A program made the translations under genes and the position numbers. Positions 12,660 to 23,225 of a stretch of 64,000 nucleotides of DNA are shown piece after piece. Location of the stretch: NCBI GenBank assembly GCA_905178155.1, contig CAJINV010000005.1, positions 8,471,591 through 8,535,590 on the forward strand, given 5' to 3'. How positions within the stretch are numbered: position 1 is the stretch's first letter; each line of letters starts with the position of its first letter. Under the pieces are notes generated by a model. It saw only the letters and a list, made by a program, of their open reading frames with translations. It was not told the DNA's origin and did no database searches. The DNA comes from Amoebophrya sp. A120. Its lineage: Eukaryota > Sar > Dinophyceae > Syndiniales > Amoebophryaceae.

Positions 12660-13185
12660 GGAAGAGAAGTCGCATTTGTTTTGAAATTGATTTGCACGGG
12701 CAACGATAATATTTAGATTTCTGCTTGACAGGACAATCGAAATGAAACTTCAAGTAGGATAGATCGAACAACACAATGCACAATCTCAATCTACTGGTAC
12801 TCCAACTTCATCTAGCTTTTATTACTATAACATCCTGGATATCGATACTTGTATTTACAACAAGCAAACATTGTTACTGTAGGGCTAGGACACTAACAAC
12901 GTTGTAACTTAAACAATCAAAAAAGTTTTCATCTTTCCTATCTTGCAAGACCTTTGATTTTGTGTTTCGTGGGGTGGAAAGGGGGAAGTGGAAAGCTCGT
13001 TGGTAATGCAGCGGCGCCGCTGCTTGTGCAGGCGCAGGGCTCGGGGCGACGGGATTGCTTTGCACAAAACATATGCGCAACCTTTGTAGCTTTCACGCAA
13101 AGATGCATTTTTCGGCAATATTTTGCAGCCGTCACGCAAAGAGTCATTTTTTATTGTCGGCACGCGATCAAGCATCAGGCATCTG
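12660..13185. other. Intergenic spacer before the tandem arrays
   Basis: No gene is seen. Around 13085-13145 the sequence (GTAGCTTTCACGCAAAGATG, then a second TCACGCAAAGAGTCA) resembles the interior of g1 intron 3 near 3640-3660 (GCAGCTTTCATGCACAGATG). This suggests a dispersed repeat. Confidence 0.4.
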
Positions 13186-13617
13186 GCATCACCTGATATC
13201 ACCTGATATCACCTGATATCGCCTGATATCACCTTATATCACCTGATATCACCTGATATCACTTGATATTATCTGATATCACCTAATATCACCTGATATC
13301 ACCTAATATCACCTGATATCACCTGATATCACCTGATATCACTTGATATCACTTGATATCACCTGATATCACTTGATATCACCTGATATCACCTGCTATC
13401 ACCTGCTATCACCTGATATCGCCTGATATCGCCTGATATCACCTGATATCACCTGATATCACCTGATGTCACCTGGTATCACCTGATATCACTTGATATC
13501 ATCACCTGATATCACCTAATATCACCTGATATCACCTGATATCACCTGATATCACCTGATATCACCTGATGATATCACCTGATTTCACCTGATATCGCCT
13601 GATATCGCCTGGTGATA
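13186..13617. repeat. Tandem array of a 10-bp unit (CACCTGATAT)
   Basis: Roughly forty head-to-tail copies of ATATCACCTG, with scattered variants (CACTTG, CGCCTG, CACCTA) and occasional unit-length slips. Each unit joins the palindrome GATATC to the E-box-like hexamer CACCTG. Confidence 0.95.
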
Positions 13618-14015
13618 TGCCGCCGGCCTGGGCAGGTGACCTGCCTCTGACCTGGGCAGGTGACCTGCCCCCGACCTGGGCAGGTGACCTGCCTCTGACC
13701 TGGGCAGGTGACCTGCGCCTGCTCTAGGCAGGTGACCTGCCCCTGCTCTGGGCAGGTGACCTGCCTCCGCTCTGGGCAGGTGACCTGCATCTGACCGGGG
13801 CAGGTGACCTGCCTCTGACCTGGGCAGGTGACCTGCCTCCGACCTGGGCACGTGATCTGCCTCCGACCTGGGCAGGTGACCTCCTGCCTCCGACCTGGGC
13901 AGGTGACCTCCTGCCTCTGACCTGGGCAGGTGACCTGCCTCCGACCTGGGCAGGTGACCTGCACCCGACCTGGGCAGTTGACCTGCCTCCGACCTGGGCA
14001 GGTGACCTGCTCCCG
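13618..14015. repeat. Minisatellite of a ~24-bp unit centred on CAGGTGACCTG
   Basis: About sixteen copies of GACCTGGGCAGGTGACCTGC plus TCYC or similar. The core GGCAGGTGACCTGCC is a 15-bp palindrome around one base. Open frames across it simply restate the repeat. A degenerate tail of related ACCTGTGACAGGT and CCTGCGCAG motifs continues to about 14135. Confidence 0.95.
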
Positions 14016-14135
14016 GACCTGTGACAGGTACCTGTGACAGGTACCTGCTGCCGGACCTGTGCAGGCGGGTTGCGCAGGTATCTGCGCAGATCCCTGCTCT
14101 CGGATCTGTGCAAATACCTGCACAGCTCCCTGCAC

Positions 14136-15230
14136 ATGCATCAGTCGCGTGATGTAACTTCCAGGTTGCAGTCATCGCTAGGTGGTTCTAGGTTGGGCGG
14201 AATTGACCAATGTGCATTTTCCACCCATGGAAGACAGAAACTCGCCCTCGTTATTATCGCAAGCACAATAGAGAAGTTGAACAGGAGAACGAACAAGAAG
14301 ATCGTAGATCGGTATAACAGGTTTTACACGACCGTATTGCGCGGCTTTGTTTATAATCTATTTCGAATATGTGTTTCACAGGTGAAAATTGAATGTACAA
14401 CTACAGCAGATCGCTTCAACGACAACTATGATTCATTTCTTCAGGTTTTCTTGTACAAAACAAAAGAATAGACCAAAGCAGATTGTTTGATTTTTCTTGA
14501 AAAAACGTATGGTATCACGACCTTCTAACTTCGAATGCAATTGTATACCCGCAACTAGACCATCTCTACGCACCAGCTTTACTCGCTTGTGGTTCAGCGC
14601 CAGAGTATGGAGGACGGCACCAGAGGAAACAAGTATCGCCTGTGCGAGTACTAGTTTAGTAACGATCTTCGCGTGACTTATTTTACAACTATTCTGTACG
14701 ATTTCTGTTTCTCTTCAGACTAGGATCCCGATGTAAAAGTAGAGAAGCGCACCAGCGGCTTGCTTCCAGGCACATCAAGCTCCTGAGAATACCAGAAGGA
14801 GAACAAGATATTGCGGTGTCTGCGGCAGCCAGATTCAACGACACGGACTCTACAAAGGATTTTTGAAATTTGAGAACAATTCATTGAATTCACAAAGCAC
14901 CGTATCTTCAGAATTCTGCGCCTTTTTCCTTTCTATAAATCGCGTTCGCGCATAGGCAGGTGGAGCGACAGCTCCTTTCGTACTGGAGTACCATCTAGTG
15001 GACAAGAGAAATTAACGCCTCGTGGTCATCGTGTCTTGATCGCCGCTCGTTTATTTCTCTTTCGAAATCTGTATGTCTCGTTATCGTTTATCGTCGTTTC
15101 CCTCGCTCGATGTTGATCGTTATGTCGTTTCTCTTTGTCGTCCAATAAGGCCGTTCTGATTTTCTCGTCAACGCTCGCTTTGGGAGTAAAAATTGAGCTG
15201 TAATATTTTTGGTTTCTGCAGTCACACAAA
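14136..15230. other. Spacer between minisatellite and GC-rich satellite
   Basis: About 1.1 kb with no gene recognised. The open frame 14034-14471 begins inside the degenerate minisatellite and has no protein features. Confidence 0.5.
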
Positions 15231-15239
15231 TGCCGAGAA

Positions 15240-15310
15240 AAAAAAAATACGGTAGAAAAAATCAAAAAGCACCTAGAAAAAATCAAACCGGGCTCCCACT
15301 GTAGAAAAAC
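15240..15310. repeat. Left border copies of an AT-rich motif
   Basis: Two direct copies of TAGAAAAAATCAAA, then TGTAGAAAAACCC, flank the GC-rich satellite. The same motif returns in both orientations on the right side at 17468-17830. Confidence 0.7.
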
Positions 15311-15344
15311 CCTGTCGGGTGCTTTGAGAAAAATCGAGAAGAAA

Positions 15345-17455
15345 GCAAGAAAAATTTTCTCCGCGCGCTCCGCGCGCGAGGTTGTTTCTCGGCGCTCCCC
15401 GCACATGGGGCGCGCCCCCACCTCCATCTGTCGCCTGAAAAAAATTCTCCGCGTGTTGTCTGTGCGCTCCCGCCTGGTTGCGTGGCCCCCTCGCCCGAGA
15501 AATTTTTTCCGGGCGGCCCTAGCGCACGCGGTGAGGCTGGTACTCAGCGTTCCCCGCAAATGGGACGCGCCCCGGCCTCCGTCTGTCGCTTGAAAAATTC
15601 TGCCCGCGCGCGCGTTGTTTCTCAGCGTTCGCCACACATCGGGCGCGCCTCCACCTCCGTCTGTCAGTTGATAAATTTCCTCCGCGCGCTGAGCGCGTGG
15701 CTTTGCTGCCTCTGCTTTTTTCTGGTTCGCGAAGTATGTTGCTTCGGTTTTTCTGCACCCAATTCGCGGCCCCGCCTGGTTGTGTGGCCCGCCGGTCGGG
15801 AAAATTTTCTCCGCGCGCTGCGCGCGCGGCGAGATTGCTTCTTAGCGTCGCGCGCGCATTACATGGGGCGCGCACGCACCTCCGTCCGCCTCTTGAAAAA
15901 TTTTCATTCTCCGCGCGTTGCGCGCGCGGCAAAGTTGCTTCGCAGCGATGCCCGTACATAGGGCGCGCCCCCACATCCGTCCGCTGCTTGAGAAATTTTC
16001 CCCGCGCGCTGCGCGCGCGGCGCGGTTGCTTCTCAGCGTCCCCCCCACATGGGGCGCGCACCCAGCTCCGCCCGCCGCTTCAGTTCTCCGCGCGCCGCCC
16101 GCGCTTCTCAGCGCCCCCCGCTCATAGGGCGCGCACCCACCTCCGTCTGCCGCTTGAAAAATTTTCTCCGCGCGCTGCGCGCGCGGCGAGGTTGGTTCTC
16201 AGCGTTCCCCGCATATGGCGCGCGCACGCAGCTCCGTCTGCCGCTTGAGAGATTTTTTTTCTCCGCGTGTTGCGCGCGCGGCAAGGTTGCTTCTCAGCGT
16301 TGCCCACATATGGGGCGCGCACCCACCTCCGTCGGCCGCTTGAAAAATTTTCTCCGCGCGCTGCGCGCGCGGCAAGTTTCATCTAGAGCGCGCACCCACC
16401 TCCGTTCGCCTGTTGAAAAATTTTCTCCGCGCGCTGCGCGCGCGGCGAGTTTTCTTCTCGGCGTTCCCCGCACATGGGACGCGCACCCACCTCCGTTCGC
16501 CGCTTGATTTGAAAAATTTTCTCCGCGCGCTGCGCGCGCGGCGCGTTTTCCTCTCAGCGTTTTCCGCCCCTGGGGCGCGCACCCACCTACGTCCGCCGCT
16601 TGAGAAATTTCCTCCGCGCGCGCTGCGCGCGCGGCGCGGTTGCTTCTCAGCGTTCCCCACACCTGGGGCGCGCACCCACCTCCGTCTGCCGCATGAGAAA
16701 TTTTCTCCGCGCGCCGCCCGCGCGCGCGCCGCGGTTGCTTCTCAGCGTTCCCCGCACATGGGGCGCGCACCCAGCTCCGTCTGCCGCTTGGTTGAGAATT
16801 TTTCTCCGCGGCGCGCGCTGCGCGCGCGGAGAGCTTGCTTCTCAGCGCCCCCCGCATATGGGGTGCGCACCCAACCCCGTCCGCCGCGTGAAAAATCTTC
16901 TCCGCGCGCGGCGAGGTTGCTTCTCAACGTCCCCCACACATGGGGCGCGTGCCCATCTACGCCCGTCGCTTGGAAAATTTTTTCCGCGCGCGCAAAGTTG
17001 TTTCTCGGCGTTCTCCCCACATGGGGCGCGCACGGCCCCCCTCCGTCTGCCGCTTGAAAATTTTTCTCCGCGCGCGCGCGCGGCGAAAATGCTTCTCAGC
17101 GTTCCCCACACATGGGGCGCGCACGGCCCCCCTCCGTCTGCCGCTTGAAAAATTTTCTCCGCGCGCTGCGCGCGCGGCGAGTTTGTTTCGCAGCGTTCCC
17201 CACACATGGGGCGCGCACGGCCCGCCTCCGTCTGCTGCTTGGAAATTAATTTTTTCTGCTCCCCCCGCATATCGGGCGCGCCCCCACCTCCGTCCGCCGC
17301 TTGAAAAATTCCCCCCGCGCGCTGCGCGCGCGGCGCGGTTGCTTCTCAGCCGTCCCCGCACATGGGGCGCGCACCAACTTCGTTCGCCGCTTGGGGAATT
17401 TTCTTCGCGCGCTACGCGCGCGGCGAGGTGGCTCCTCAGCGTTCCGGGTGGAGGT
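15345..17455. repeat. GC-rich satellite, ~80-105-bp unit, about 21 copies
   Basis: Each unit runs TTGAAAAATTTTCTCCGCGC, a GC-only palindromic block, GTTGCTTCTCAGCGTTCCCC, ACATGGGGCGCGCACCCACC and TCCGTCTGCCGC. The block CCGCGCGCTGCGCGCGCGG can fold into an 8-bp stem. Copies differ by substitutions and unit-length changes and are cleanest from 16.1 to 17.4 kb. Several frames on both strands stay open for 90-300 codons only because the unit lacks stops; I do not call them genes. Function is unknown; it could be heterochromatic or a replication/recombination hotspot. Confidence 0.93.
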
Positions 17456-17634
17456 CTTTTGATTTTCTCCGGAGGCGTTTGATTTTTTCTACAGTATTTT
17501 GGACGTTTTCGGCCGTTGGCCTCGAATGGGCGGGACGAGAAGACTTTCGAGAAAAAGCGAGAACTTCGAGAAAAGGTGAGAACTTCTCGAGTTCTTGCCG
17601 TTTTCTCGTTTCTCTCGGTTTCGGATGAGCGCTG

Positions 17635-17668
17635 TTTGATTTTTTCTACAGCTGTAGAAAAAATCAAA
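17635..17668. repeat. Perfect 34-bp palindrome
   Basis: The arm TTTGATTTTTTCTACAG is followed immediately by its exact complement. A partly degenerate copy with a stretched T-run lies at about 17785-17830. Together with the left-border copies, the motif brackets the GC-rich satellite. Confidence 0.9.
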
Positions 17669-17945
17669 ACGAGGCGTTTGCTTTTTGTAAGAAAAGTCGT
17701 CGTCTCTGTGTTTTCTCGTTTGATTTTCTCTTGATGTCTTTTCTCTTCTGTTTTCTCTTTTTTTCCCTTTTTGATTTTTTCTACCTGTTTTCGATTTTTT
17801 TTTTTTCTACAATCTGTAGAAAAAATCAAATATTTTATGCGCGGCGACTGACACAAATACACAACAAAGGAAAAATCCACGAGGCAGCTGGTCGTGCTTG
17901 CAAGAGCGTTGTCTTGGTTGAGCTTGACAAAGGAAAACTAATACC

Positions 17946-18502
17946 ATGCCCAATTCCCCCTGCAAGGCCGAGAACTTCTCCCTCGGCATCGAAGTGCCGA
18001 AGTTGAAGAAGCCGAGTAAGGAACCGTTGGTGCCCACCGAGAAGGTCGCGGGGTTCTTCCTGCAATTCAAGGAGTCCCTGCCGAAAAAGCTCGAGATTCC
18101 GGAGGAGAAAGACCTCCAGAAGGGACTGCAGAGCGGTAGAATGGTTTTTGTTATACAACTTTGAGTATGAAAAAAAAAGATAATGTAGTTTGACGACTTC
18201 ATGCTTGTCATGATGAAAATAATGTTGAGTAGGAAGGAGAAAGCAAAACTGCATCCTCTCTTACAGTGCCGGTCCCGAACTTTACGAAGTTTAATGTGGA
18301 AGCGCACAAGAAGATGGTCGAAAAACAGGAAGAGGAACGCGCGCAGCACAACAAGAAGTTCGTCGAGGCGCAGCGCGCGGCGGCGTTGAAGCCGGTGCAG
18401 CAACCGGTGTGCGCGTCCGCGCGCACCCCCTGGACACCCCGAGTACCAGCCGGTTTACGCATAGGAACAACGAAAAGGCGATCGAGGACCAAGAAGCGCT
18501 AG
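17946..18502 (+). pseudogene. g4, truncated relative of g5 fused to duplicated g1 sequence
   Basis: Exon 17946-18135, GT-AG intron 18136-18266 and the start of exon 2 encode a close relative of g5 (MPNSPCKAENFSLGIEVPKL..., then VPNFTKFNVEAHKKMVEKQE). At about 18407, after ...LKPVQQPV, the sequence switches to the copied g1 tail, read in a different frame, and stops at 18500-18502. The g5 C-terminal third is lost, so this is probably a broken gene or a new chimera. The intron 3' end (AAGCAAAACTGCATC...ACAG) is nearly identical to that of g5. Confidence 0.8.
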
Positions 18503-19550
18503 ACGCGGCGCTGCCCGCGCCGGACCGCAGTACGAGATCAATCGGCGGGAACGCCGCGAGGGTGGGGTCGGTCACGGTGACGGGATCAACATCTTCTGCA
18601 AATGAACAGGATAATGCAAATGAGCAAAGCAGGAATGCTAGCGGTACGAGTCGGGCAAGTCGTAGAAGTTCCAAAAGCAAGAGGAATTTTGCTGAACTAA
18701 ATCTAGAAGAAACAGCGGCGCTGTTAGGCGAGGACGACACCAGCAGCCCAGAAAGAAATTCAGTGTCGAGAAAGGGAAAGGGGAAGGGCAAGAAAGGAAC
18801 GTGAACGAAAAGACAATAAACTTGAAAACTTCTTTCGCGTGCCTGTATGATGAAACAAGATTAACTGTTGTGTTTCGAATGCTTGCAGGATGTGCCGCCA
18901 CAAAAAACCGTGTGGTCAGTAAAGTTTCCAAGAAGAAGAATTATTTTAGTACTTTTTTAGTACAACAGCTCCTGCAAAAGTTTGCCTGAAGCTCTATCAC
19001 GAACTACACTCATCTGTCTTGTTCCAGAACGGAAGGCAGCGATCTTCTTCCTCTTCTGGGGTTTTAGATATAATTACAATCGTGGTACGACGTATGCACC
19101 GTAGAAACCGTATTAGCCCGTTCATACTCATAACTCGTAAATTTCGATGAGTCGCATGATTTGTCGTTGAGAGATAGGGCTGCATGCTCAGTCCCTTAGT
19201 CTCTCGGGTGTGCTGTCGAAAATCGTATCAGCATGACTCTCGTACGAATAGAGACGGGATCGAATGAATAAAATCGTGTTTCGTGTCTTATTTCAATTTG
19301 TCGCTGAGAGAGGGTCGTGCTCGTGGTCGCAACGTCGATGAGCCATCGTGTTTTGCCTCTTCGAGCTTTATTTTCGCTTCGTGTTCGTATCTCGGAAATC
19401 GAAATCGTCAGATGTGAATCTTCCGAATACACAAAGACTGTTGCAACGTGTCTCAGAAAGAAATACCGATTTCTCCGTAGGCGTTCTAGTTGTGCCAGTA
19501 AATAAGAAGTTTCGCGTAGGCGTTCTAGTTGTGTAAGAAGTTTCGTGTAG
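18405..19550 (+). repeat. Segmental duplication, copy 2
   Basis: Counterpart of 4035-5130. The left breakpoint lies inside g4 exon 2. The right limit fades near 19550, upstream of g5. The flanking sequence upstream of g2 has thus been placed upstream of g5. Confidence 0.85.
18409..18804 (+). pseudogene. Copied C-terminal exon of g1, detached from its gene
   Basis: The original g1 frame is intact from the breakpoint (RAHPLDTPSTSRFTHRNNEK...) to the stop, 131 codons, with residue-scale differences such as NASGTSRAS for NSGTSRAS. It overlaps g4 in another frame and lacks the rest of g1. It is most simply a duplication relic, though the frame has survived. Confidence 0.7.
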
Positions 19551-19897
19551 TCGGCACCAGATTCTCGATCTCGAGTCGTCCTCGTCATTCGTTTTCGCTA
19601 CCTTCTGCCATCATCAGTTCGCCGTCGTTTGTCCGCTCGATCCTCGCTTCGTTTTCGTTCTCCCTGCATGGGGAGGTGCTCTGGTCAATGTTTGTTTCTG
19701 AAACTGTCTTTCATTCGCAAACAAAAAACTAGCAGAAGCAGACCGTCTAGTCTAGAGTAGAAGAAACGAACAGGAAACTTGTTTCGCTTGGAAACTTCTT
19801 TCTAGTACAAGCAAGGCAGCGAACTTCTTGTGTTCTTGCAAGAATAAATTGCTCACCTTCAACATCGCCTGTCTTTCAACATCCTGCTGTGTCGAAA
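19551..19897. other. 5' flank of g5
   Basis: No gene is seen. A short direct repeat, TAGGCGTTCTAGTTGTG, occurs at about 19477-19495 and again at 19516-19535, just left of this stretch. Confidence 0.4.
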
Positions 19898-20712
19898 ATG
19901 CCGAATACCCCGTCCAAAACGGAGATGCCGTCGCTGGGCCTCACCATGCCGCAATTTCGGGTCCCGTCGAAGGAGTTTCTCGTGCCGGATGAGAAGGTGG
20001 AACTGCTGACGAAAAAAGGCCTAAACGCCTTCAAACAGTCCTTGCCGAAGGGCATCGAAATTCCGGACGAAGAAAATCCGCACAAGGGTGTGTCCAGCGG
20101 TAGGAATTATATTATCTGATGTGTAAATTATTTATTTATATCAAATGTTTGTTGAGAATCTTCTCGATCTCGACCTCCTACCTTGATTTTGCTTTTTTCA
20201 CGTGAGGAGATACACGTAAGGAGAAAGCAAAACTGCATCTTCTATTACAGTGCCGTTTCCCAAATTCACGGAGTTCGACATCGAGGCGCACAAGAAGATG
20301 GTCGAAAAACAGGAAGAGGAACGCGCGCAGCACAACAAGAAGTTCGTCGAGGCGCAGCGCGCGGCGGCGTTGAAGCCGGTGCAGCAACCGGTGCAGCCGG
20401 AGGGCTCGGTGTACACCGGTCCGTCGGCGTTTTTCCCGTGCAATCCGAAGCTCGGTCTGGCCCAGTACATCGTGAAAACCGAATTGCAGAAACTGGTGGA
20501 CTATCCCTTGCAAAAGTATCGTCCTAGTAGAAATCCAAATCGCGTTGAAAATTCGGTCAGCATATATGGAATTTGTGATGCTGATTTCACTTCACAACTA
20601 GATTTGTACATACGAGTGCGATCCTTTTGCAATGCATATCGATGGTTCCGACGCGTCCTCGGACGTGAAACTGCAATTGCAGGAGATCATGGAGAAGGTC
20701 GCGAAAATCTGA
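19898..20712 (+). CDS. g5, small charged protein of unknown function (173 aa, 3 exons)
   Basis: Exons 19898-20099, 20251-20501 and 20644-20712 sum to 522 nt (174 codons). Intron 1 (20100-20250) is GTAGGA...TACAG; intron 2 is an introner. The ATG at 19898 gives MPNTPSKTEMPSLGLTMPQF, matching the start of g4. The middle is a Lys/Glu/Gln helix (AHKKMVEKQEEERAQHNKKF). The C-terminal part reads GPSAFFPCNPKLGLAQYIVK and ends LQEIMEKVAKI. It has no membrane segment or known domain. It is the only complete member of the set g4/g5/g8. Confidence 0.75.
20502..20638 (+). mobile_element. Introner A, intron 2 of g5
   Basis: 137 bp. Flanks TGGAC and TCGAT match 3/5. Its removal joins ELQKLVD to GSDASSDV in frame. 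The same insertion is present in the duplicate g8, so it predates that duplication. Confidence 0.82.
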
Positions 20713-21832
20713 TGAGGTTCTTGGTTTCAGGAATGAGTAGAACGAAGCTTCGGCTTCGTTTTATGGGAACTAGGGCTTTATTCACACCTTCGACATCCAC
20801 GAACAGCATGAGTTTCAGTGCGCATCAAATGATAGATTTTATTACTAGCAACCAGGAATGTTTGAGCGAGTTATGAGCAGATTGTGACAGTGAATTGACC
20901 TGTACGCTCTTGTTCTTTCTAGTGCGTTTAGAATGTGAATCTTCGTTTTTTGTAAACAATGAATTCAAAATCAAAAATATGGGAAAACTCTTCTAGATCT
21001 ACGTACCTAGCCGCACGTATTCAGCAGTTGGGTTTCCGATTGAAATCTGTACAGAAGCAAAAAAATCAAGGCACTACAATCAAAATTAATTTCAGTATTC
21101 TCCTTCAGACATTTTATTAGAGCCAGCTATGTATCGCTACGAAAAGGAAAAGAATAAAGAAAAACAATACAAAAATTGGACGCTCACTGTACATCTAAGA
21201 ACGTTGATGGATAAAGTCCCGCGCTTTCAGCATCGCCGCCGCTTTTTCAACGTGGAGCGTAATCGTTAGATTCTTGAAAGACAAACGGATAGGAAAAAAC
21301 TTTATCTCAATGATGTTGCTGGGCATGATGCGCACAGCATAGCACGCCCTACAACTTGTGAAGATGAAGGGTGTTTTAGTGTGCCGACCGTGTTTGTTTT
21401 TCCATGGTACCAGGAAGGCGAAGGTCGGTCATGGGTTTCTGTCTCCTGGGTAGCTACAAGTCGTGTTTTTTTCTTTTCGTCATTGGGGGAACTGAAATTG
21501 CAGAGCAAATGGGCGGTCCATGAGGATTTCAAAATCGTGTATGTGCTTTCGAAAACTACAGGCAAGGTAGCAAATACATTCGTCGTTTTACTCGTTCTTG
21601 ACGACGAAACAAAAGCAGGCACCCCTCATCTTTTCGCGACCCCCACCAAACACGCCTCTTAAACCCCCATAAAACTCCCTTTGTTTCTTTTCGCTTGACC
21701 TCGAAATGTAAGTGAGCAGGAGCCTCCTGTGAAGCTGAAACAAAATTCCGAATCAAGTCGCGTAACGTAAAAAGCTGTACGTCTTGTTGCATAAACCGTT
21801 GCTTTTTCAAGACAGAAAAGCCAAAGTCAACA
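20713..21832. other. g5-g6 spacer
   Basis: Duplicated at 23586-24698. Open frames such as 21381-21662 have counterparts with indels that are not multiples of three, so they look non-coding. Confidence 0.55.
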
Positions 21833-22462
21833 ATGCTCCGTGACAAGTACCCCGCCCCCCGACGCGGCGCCCGGCCGCAAACTGGCACTTGTTTGCCCCA
21901 CTGCCAAATGACGGAAGAATCCTCCGAGGCGATATTCAAGGAATTCGTGGAAAGAGCGACAGAGATGCTGCAGGGAAACGACAAGGACGCGCTCGACTAC
22001 TGTGTCGAAGTGGGCCCAACGGGGATCAGCGTCCCGTCTACTTTCCCGGCGTTTCACTGGAATTCACGGACGATGAGGCCAGCAGGTAAAGACGGTGGCA
22101 TGAACACGATGAACACCAGGAATTGTTTTATGGTCGGTACCGAGTTCGCGCACATCCACGCGAAGTACTTTGAAAAAGATCCATTAAGAAGCGCAAAACA
22201 AGACACCCGAGAGCGAGACCGCCCCTGGCAGGTGTGGCAAGGCGGGGGGTTAGGATCAATGCATTTGACGCTGGATCTCCAAGACGCGGAGGAGCTGAAC
22301 CGCCTTGGGTGGACTGAATTCCATCTGCTAGCCGCGCAGAAGCACCCGGGAGTGCCGGCGGGGTTGGTGCTGGTTTACGCACCAAGGAATGAGGAGGAGA
22401 TTGAGGTTTGTTTGAAGATTTTACAAGCAAGTTTGGATTTCGTGGTAGCGCATTTTAGATAA
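21833..22462 (+). CDS. g6, DUF5519/luciferase-domain-like protein (209 aa)
   Basis: Single-exon gene starting at ATG 21833. The C-terminal half resembles the DUF5519 (Luciferase) family: PWQVWQGGGLGSMHLTLDL, then AEELNRLGWTEFHLLA, then GLVLVYAPRNEEEIEVCLKI. These correspond to the family's basic/Gly-SxHL segment, the GWgExHpLA segment and the LVYAPR(N/D)xEEL segment. The N-terminal half has a Cys/His pair (TCLPHC) and a helix with SSEAIFKEFVERATEML. The reaction is unknown for this family. It is a close paralogue of g9; differences between them include indels that keep frame, so both are probably expressed proteins. No intron. Confidence 0.8.
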   Translation: MLRDKYPAPRRGARPQTGTCLPHCQMTEESSEAIFKEFVERATEMLQGNDKDALDYCVEVGPTGISVPSTFPAFHWNSRTMRPAGKDGGMNTMNTRNCFMVGTEFAHIHAKYFEKDPLRSAKQDTRERDRPWQVWQGGGLGSMHLTLDLQDAEELNRLGWTEFHLLAAQKHPGVPAGLVLVYAPRNEEEIEVCLKILQASLDFVVAHFR

Positions 22463-22994
22463 AGATTTTAGGATCGAGTTTATTGAGGCTAAAAACGGTG
22501 GAAAAGAAAGGAACCAGCTGAACTCAACTTGTCTTCACCGCCTTTAGCTGCTGCTGCTGTAGTGCGCAGGTCTGTACGGTTCGGCTATGACTTGTGCACG
22601 AGTAGTGCAAGAACCCGTGTTCATCTTTTGTGGTGTGGCCACGTGGCCAGGTCGTCTCGTTTCGATGCGTTTCGTCTACAGGACAGGAAAGACTTCTGAA
22701 TCTGAGTTCAACAATGTTGATTCAGACGAGCGGAGAGGCAGGATAAAATGTTGAGTCAATCGAGCGAAAAACAGTTCTGTCGTATTCGTCGTGATAATAT
22801 GGAGGTTTGCACAGCTAGCGTCTCGTCGTTCGAGCGAAAGCTGAAGTTCCTCCACTATGATCGTAGGAACTTCTTCTACGCGTATATGAATGAAATTGAA
22901 AAGTAACTACTAGTAGTACTAGTACACACGACACCATCCAGCATACTACTGTGAAGAGCAACAGCACATCAAAAGAACACATCCCGAAAACAAA
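22463..22994. other. g6-g7 spacer
   Basis: Duplicated at 25320-25841. Holds the leader of g7, including the shared ACTACTAGTAGTACTAGTAC run about 80 bases before the start. No gene is seen. Confidence 0.5.
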
Positions 22995-23225
22995 ATGGCG
23001 CCGAAAAAGAAGAGAGACAAGAATGGCGCCGAGGAAAAAGTAAAGCCGTCCTTCACCACCTTCGTTCGGCTACACGGGACTCTCGACGGTGATTCTGAAA
23101 ACTTGTCAATCAAAGAATCACGGGAAGAGTCTCTTGATGGAGGACGAAGCACGAGTAAATCCAGGTCAAAATCTCCGTCGCCGAAAAAGCACACGAAAAA
23201 GGCGAATTCGGTATCCACTGCATGA
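22995..23225 (+). pseudogene. g7, 5' fragment of a g10 copy
   Basis: The first ~70 codons match g10 almost residue for residue (MAPKKKRDKNGAEEKVKPSF...). At about 23212 the match ends (KKANSVSTA, stop 23223-23225) where the tandem-duplication junction is crossed. It could yield a 76-residue peptide, but it is best read as a truncated copy. Confidence 0.8.

Larger units (their letters stand above)
20350..23221 (+). repeat. Tandem duplication, unit 1 (~2.87 kb)
   Basis: It runs from within g5 exon 2 through g6 into the 5' part of g7. Unit 2 (23222-26070) repeats the same order: 3' half of g5, DUF5519 gene, 5' part of g10. The join near 23215-23222 fuses the truncated g10 copy to the g5 fragment, as expected for a head-to-tail duplication. 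Confidence 0.9.

Noticed and set aside
13186-14015. A CRISPR-like array
   Set aside because: Units are contiguous with no unique spacers, and the gene structure is eukaryotic. They are simple tandem repeats.
13575-14175. Overlapping minus-strand frames of 137-196 codons across the minisatellite
   Set aside because: Three frames are open over the same repeat and encode only repeated TCPGRRQV-like units.
15324-17482. Long Arg/Ala/Pro-rich open frames on both strands of the GC-rich satellite (up to about 300 codons)
   Set aside because: They exist in several frames at once and simply translate the repeat unit; lack of stops follows from composition.
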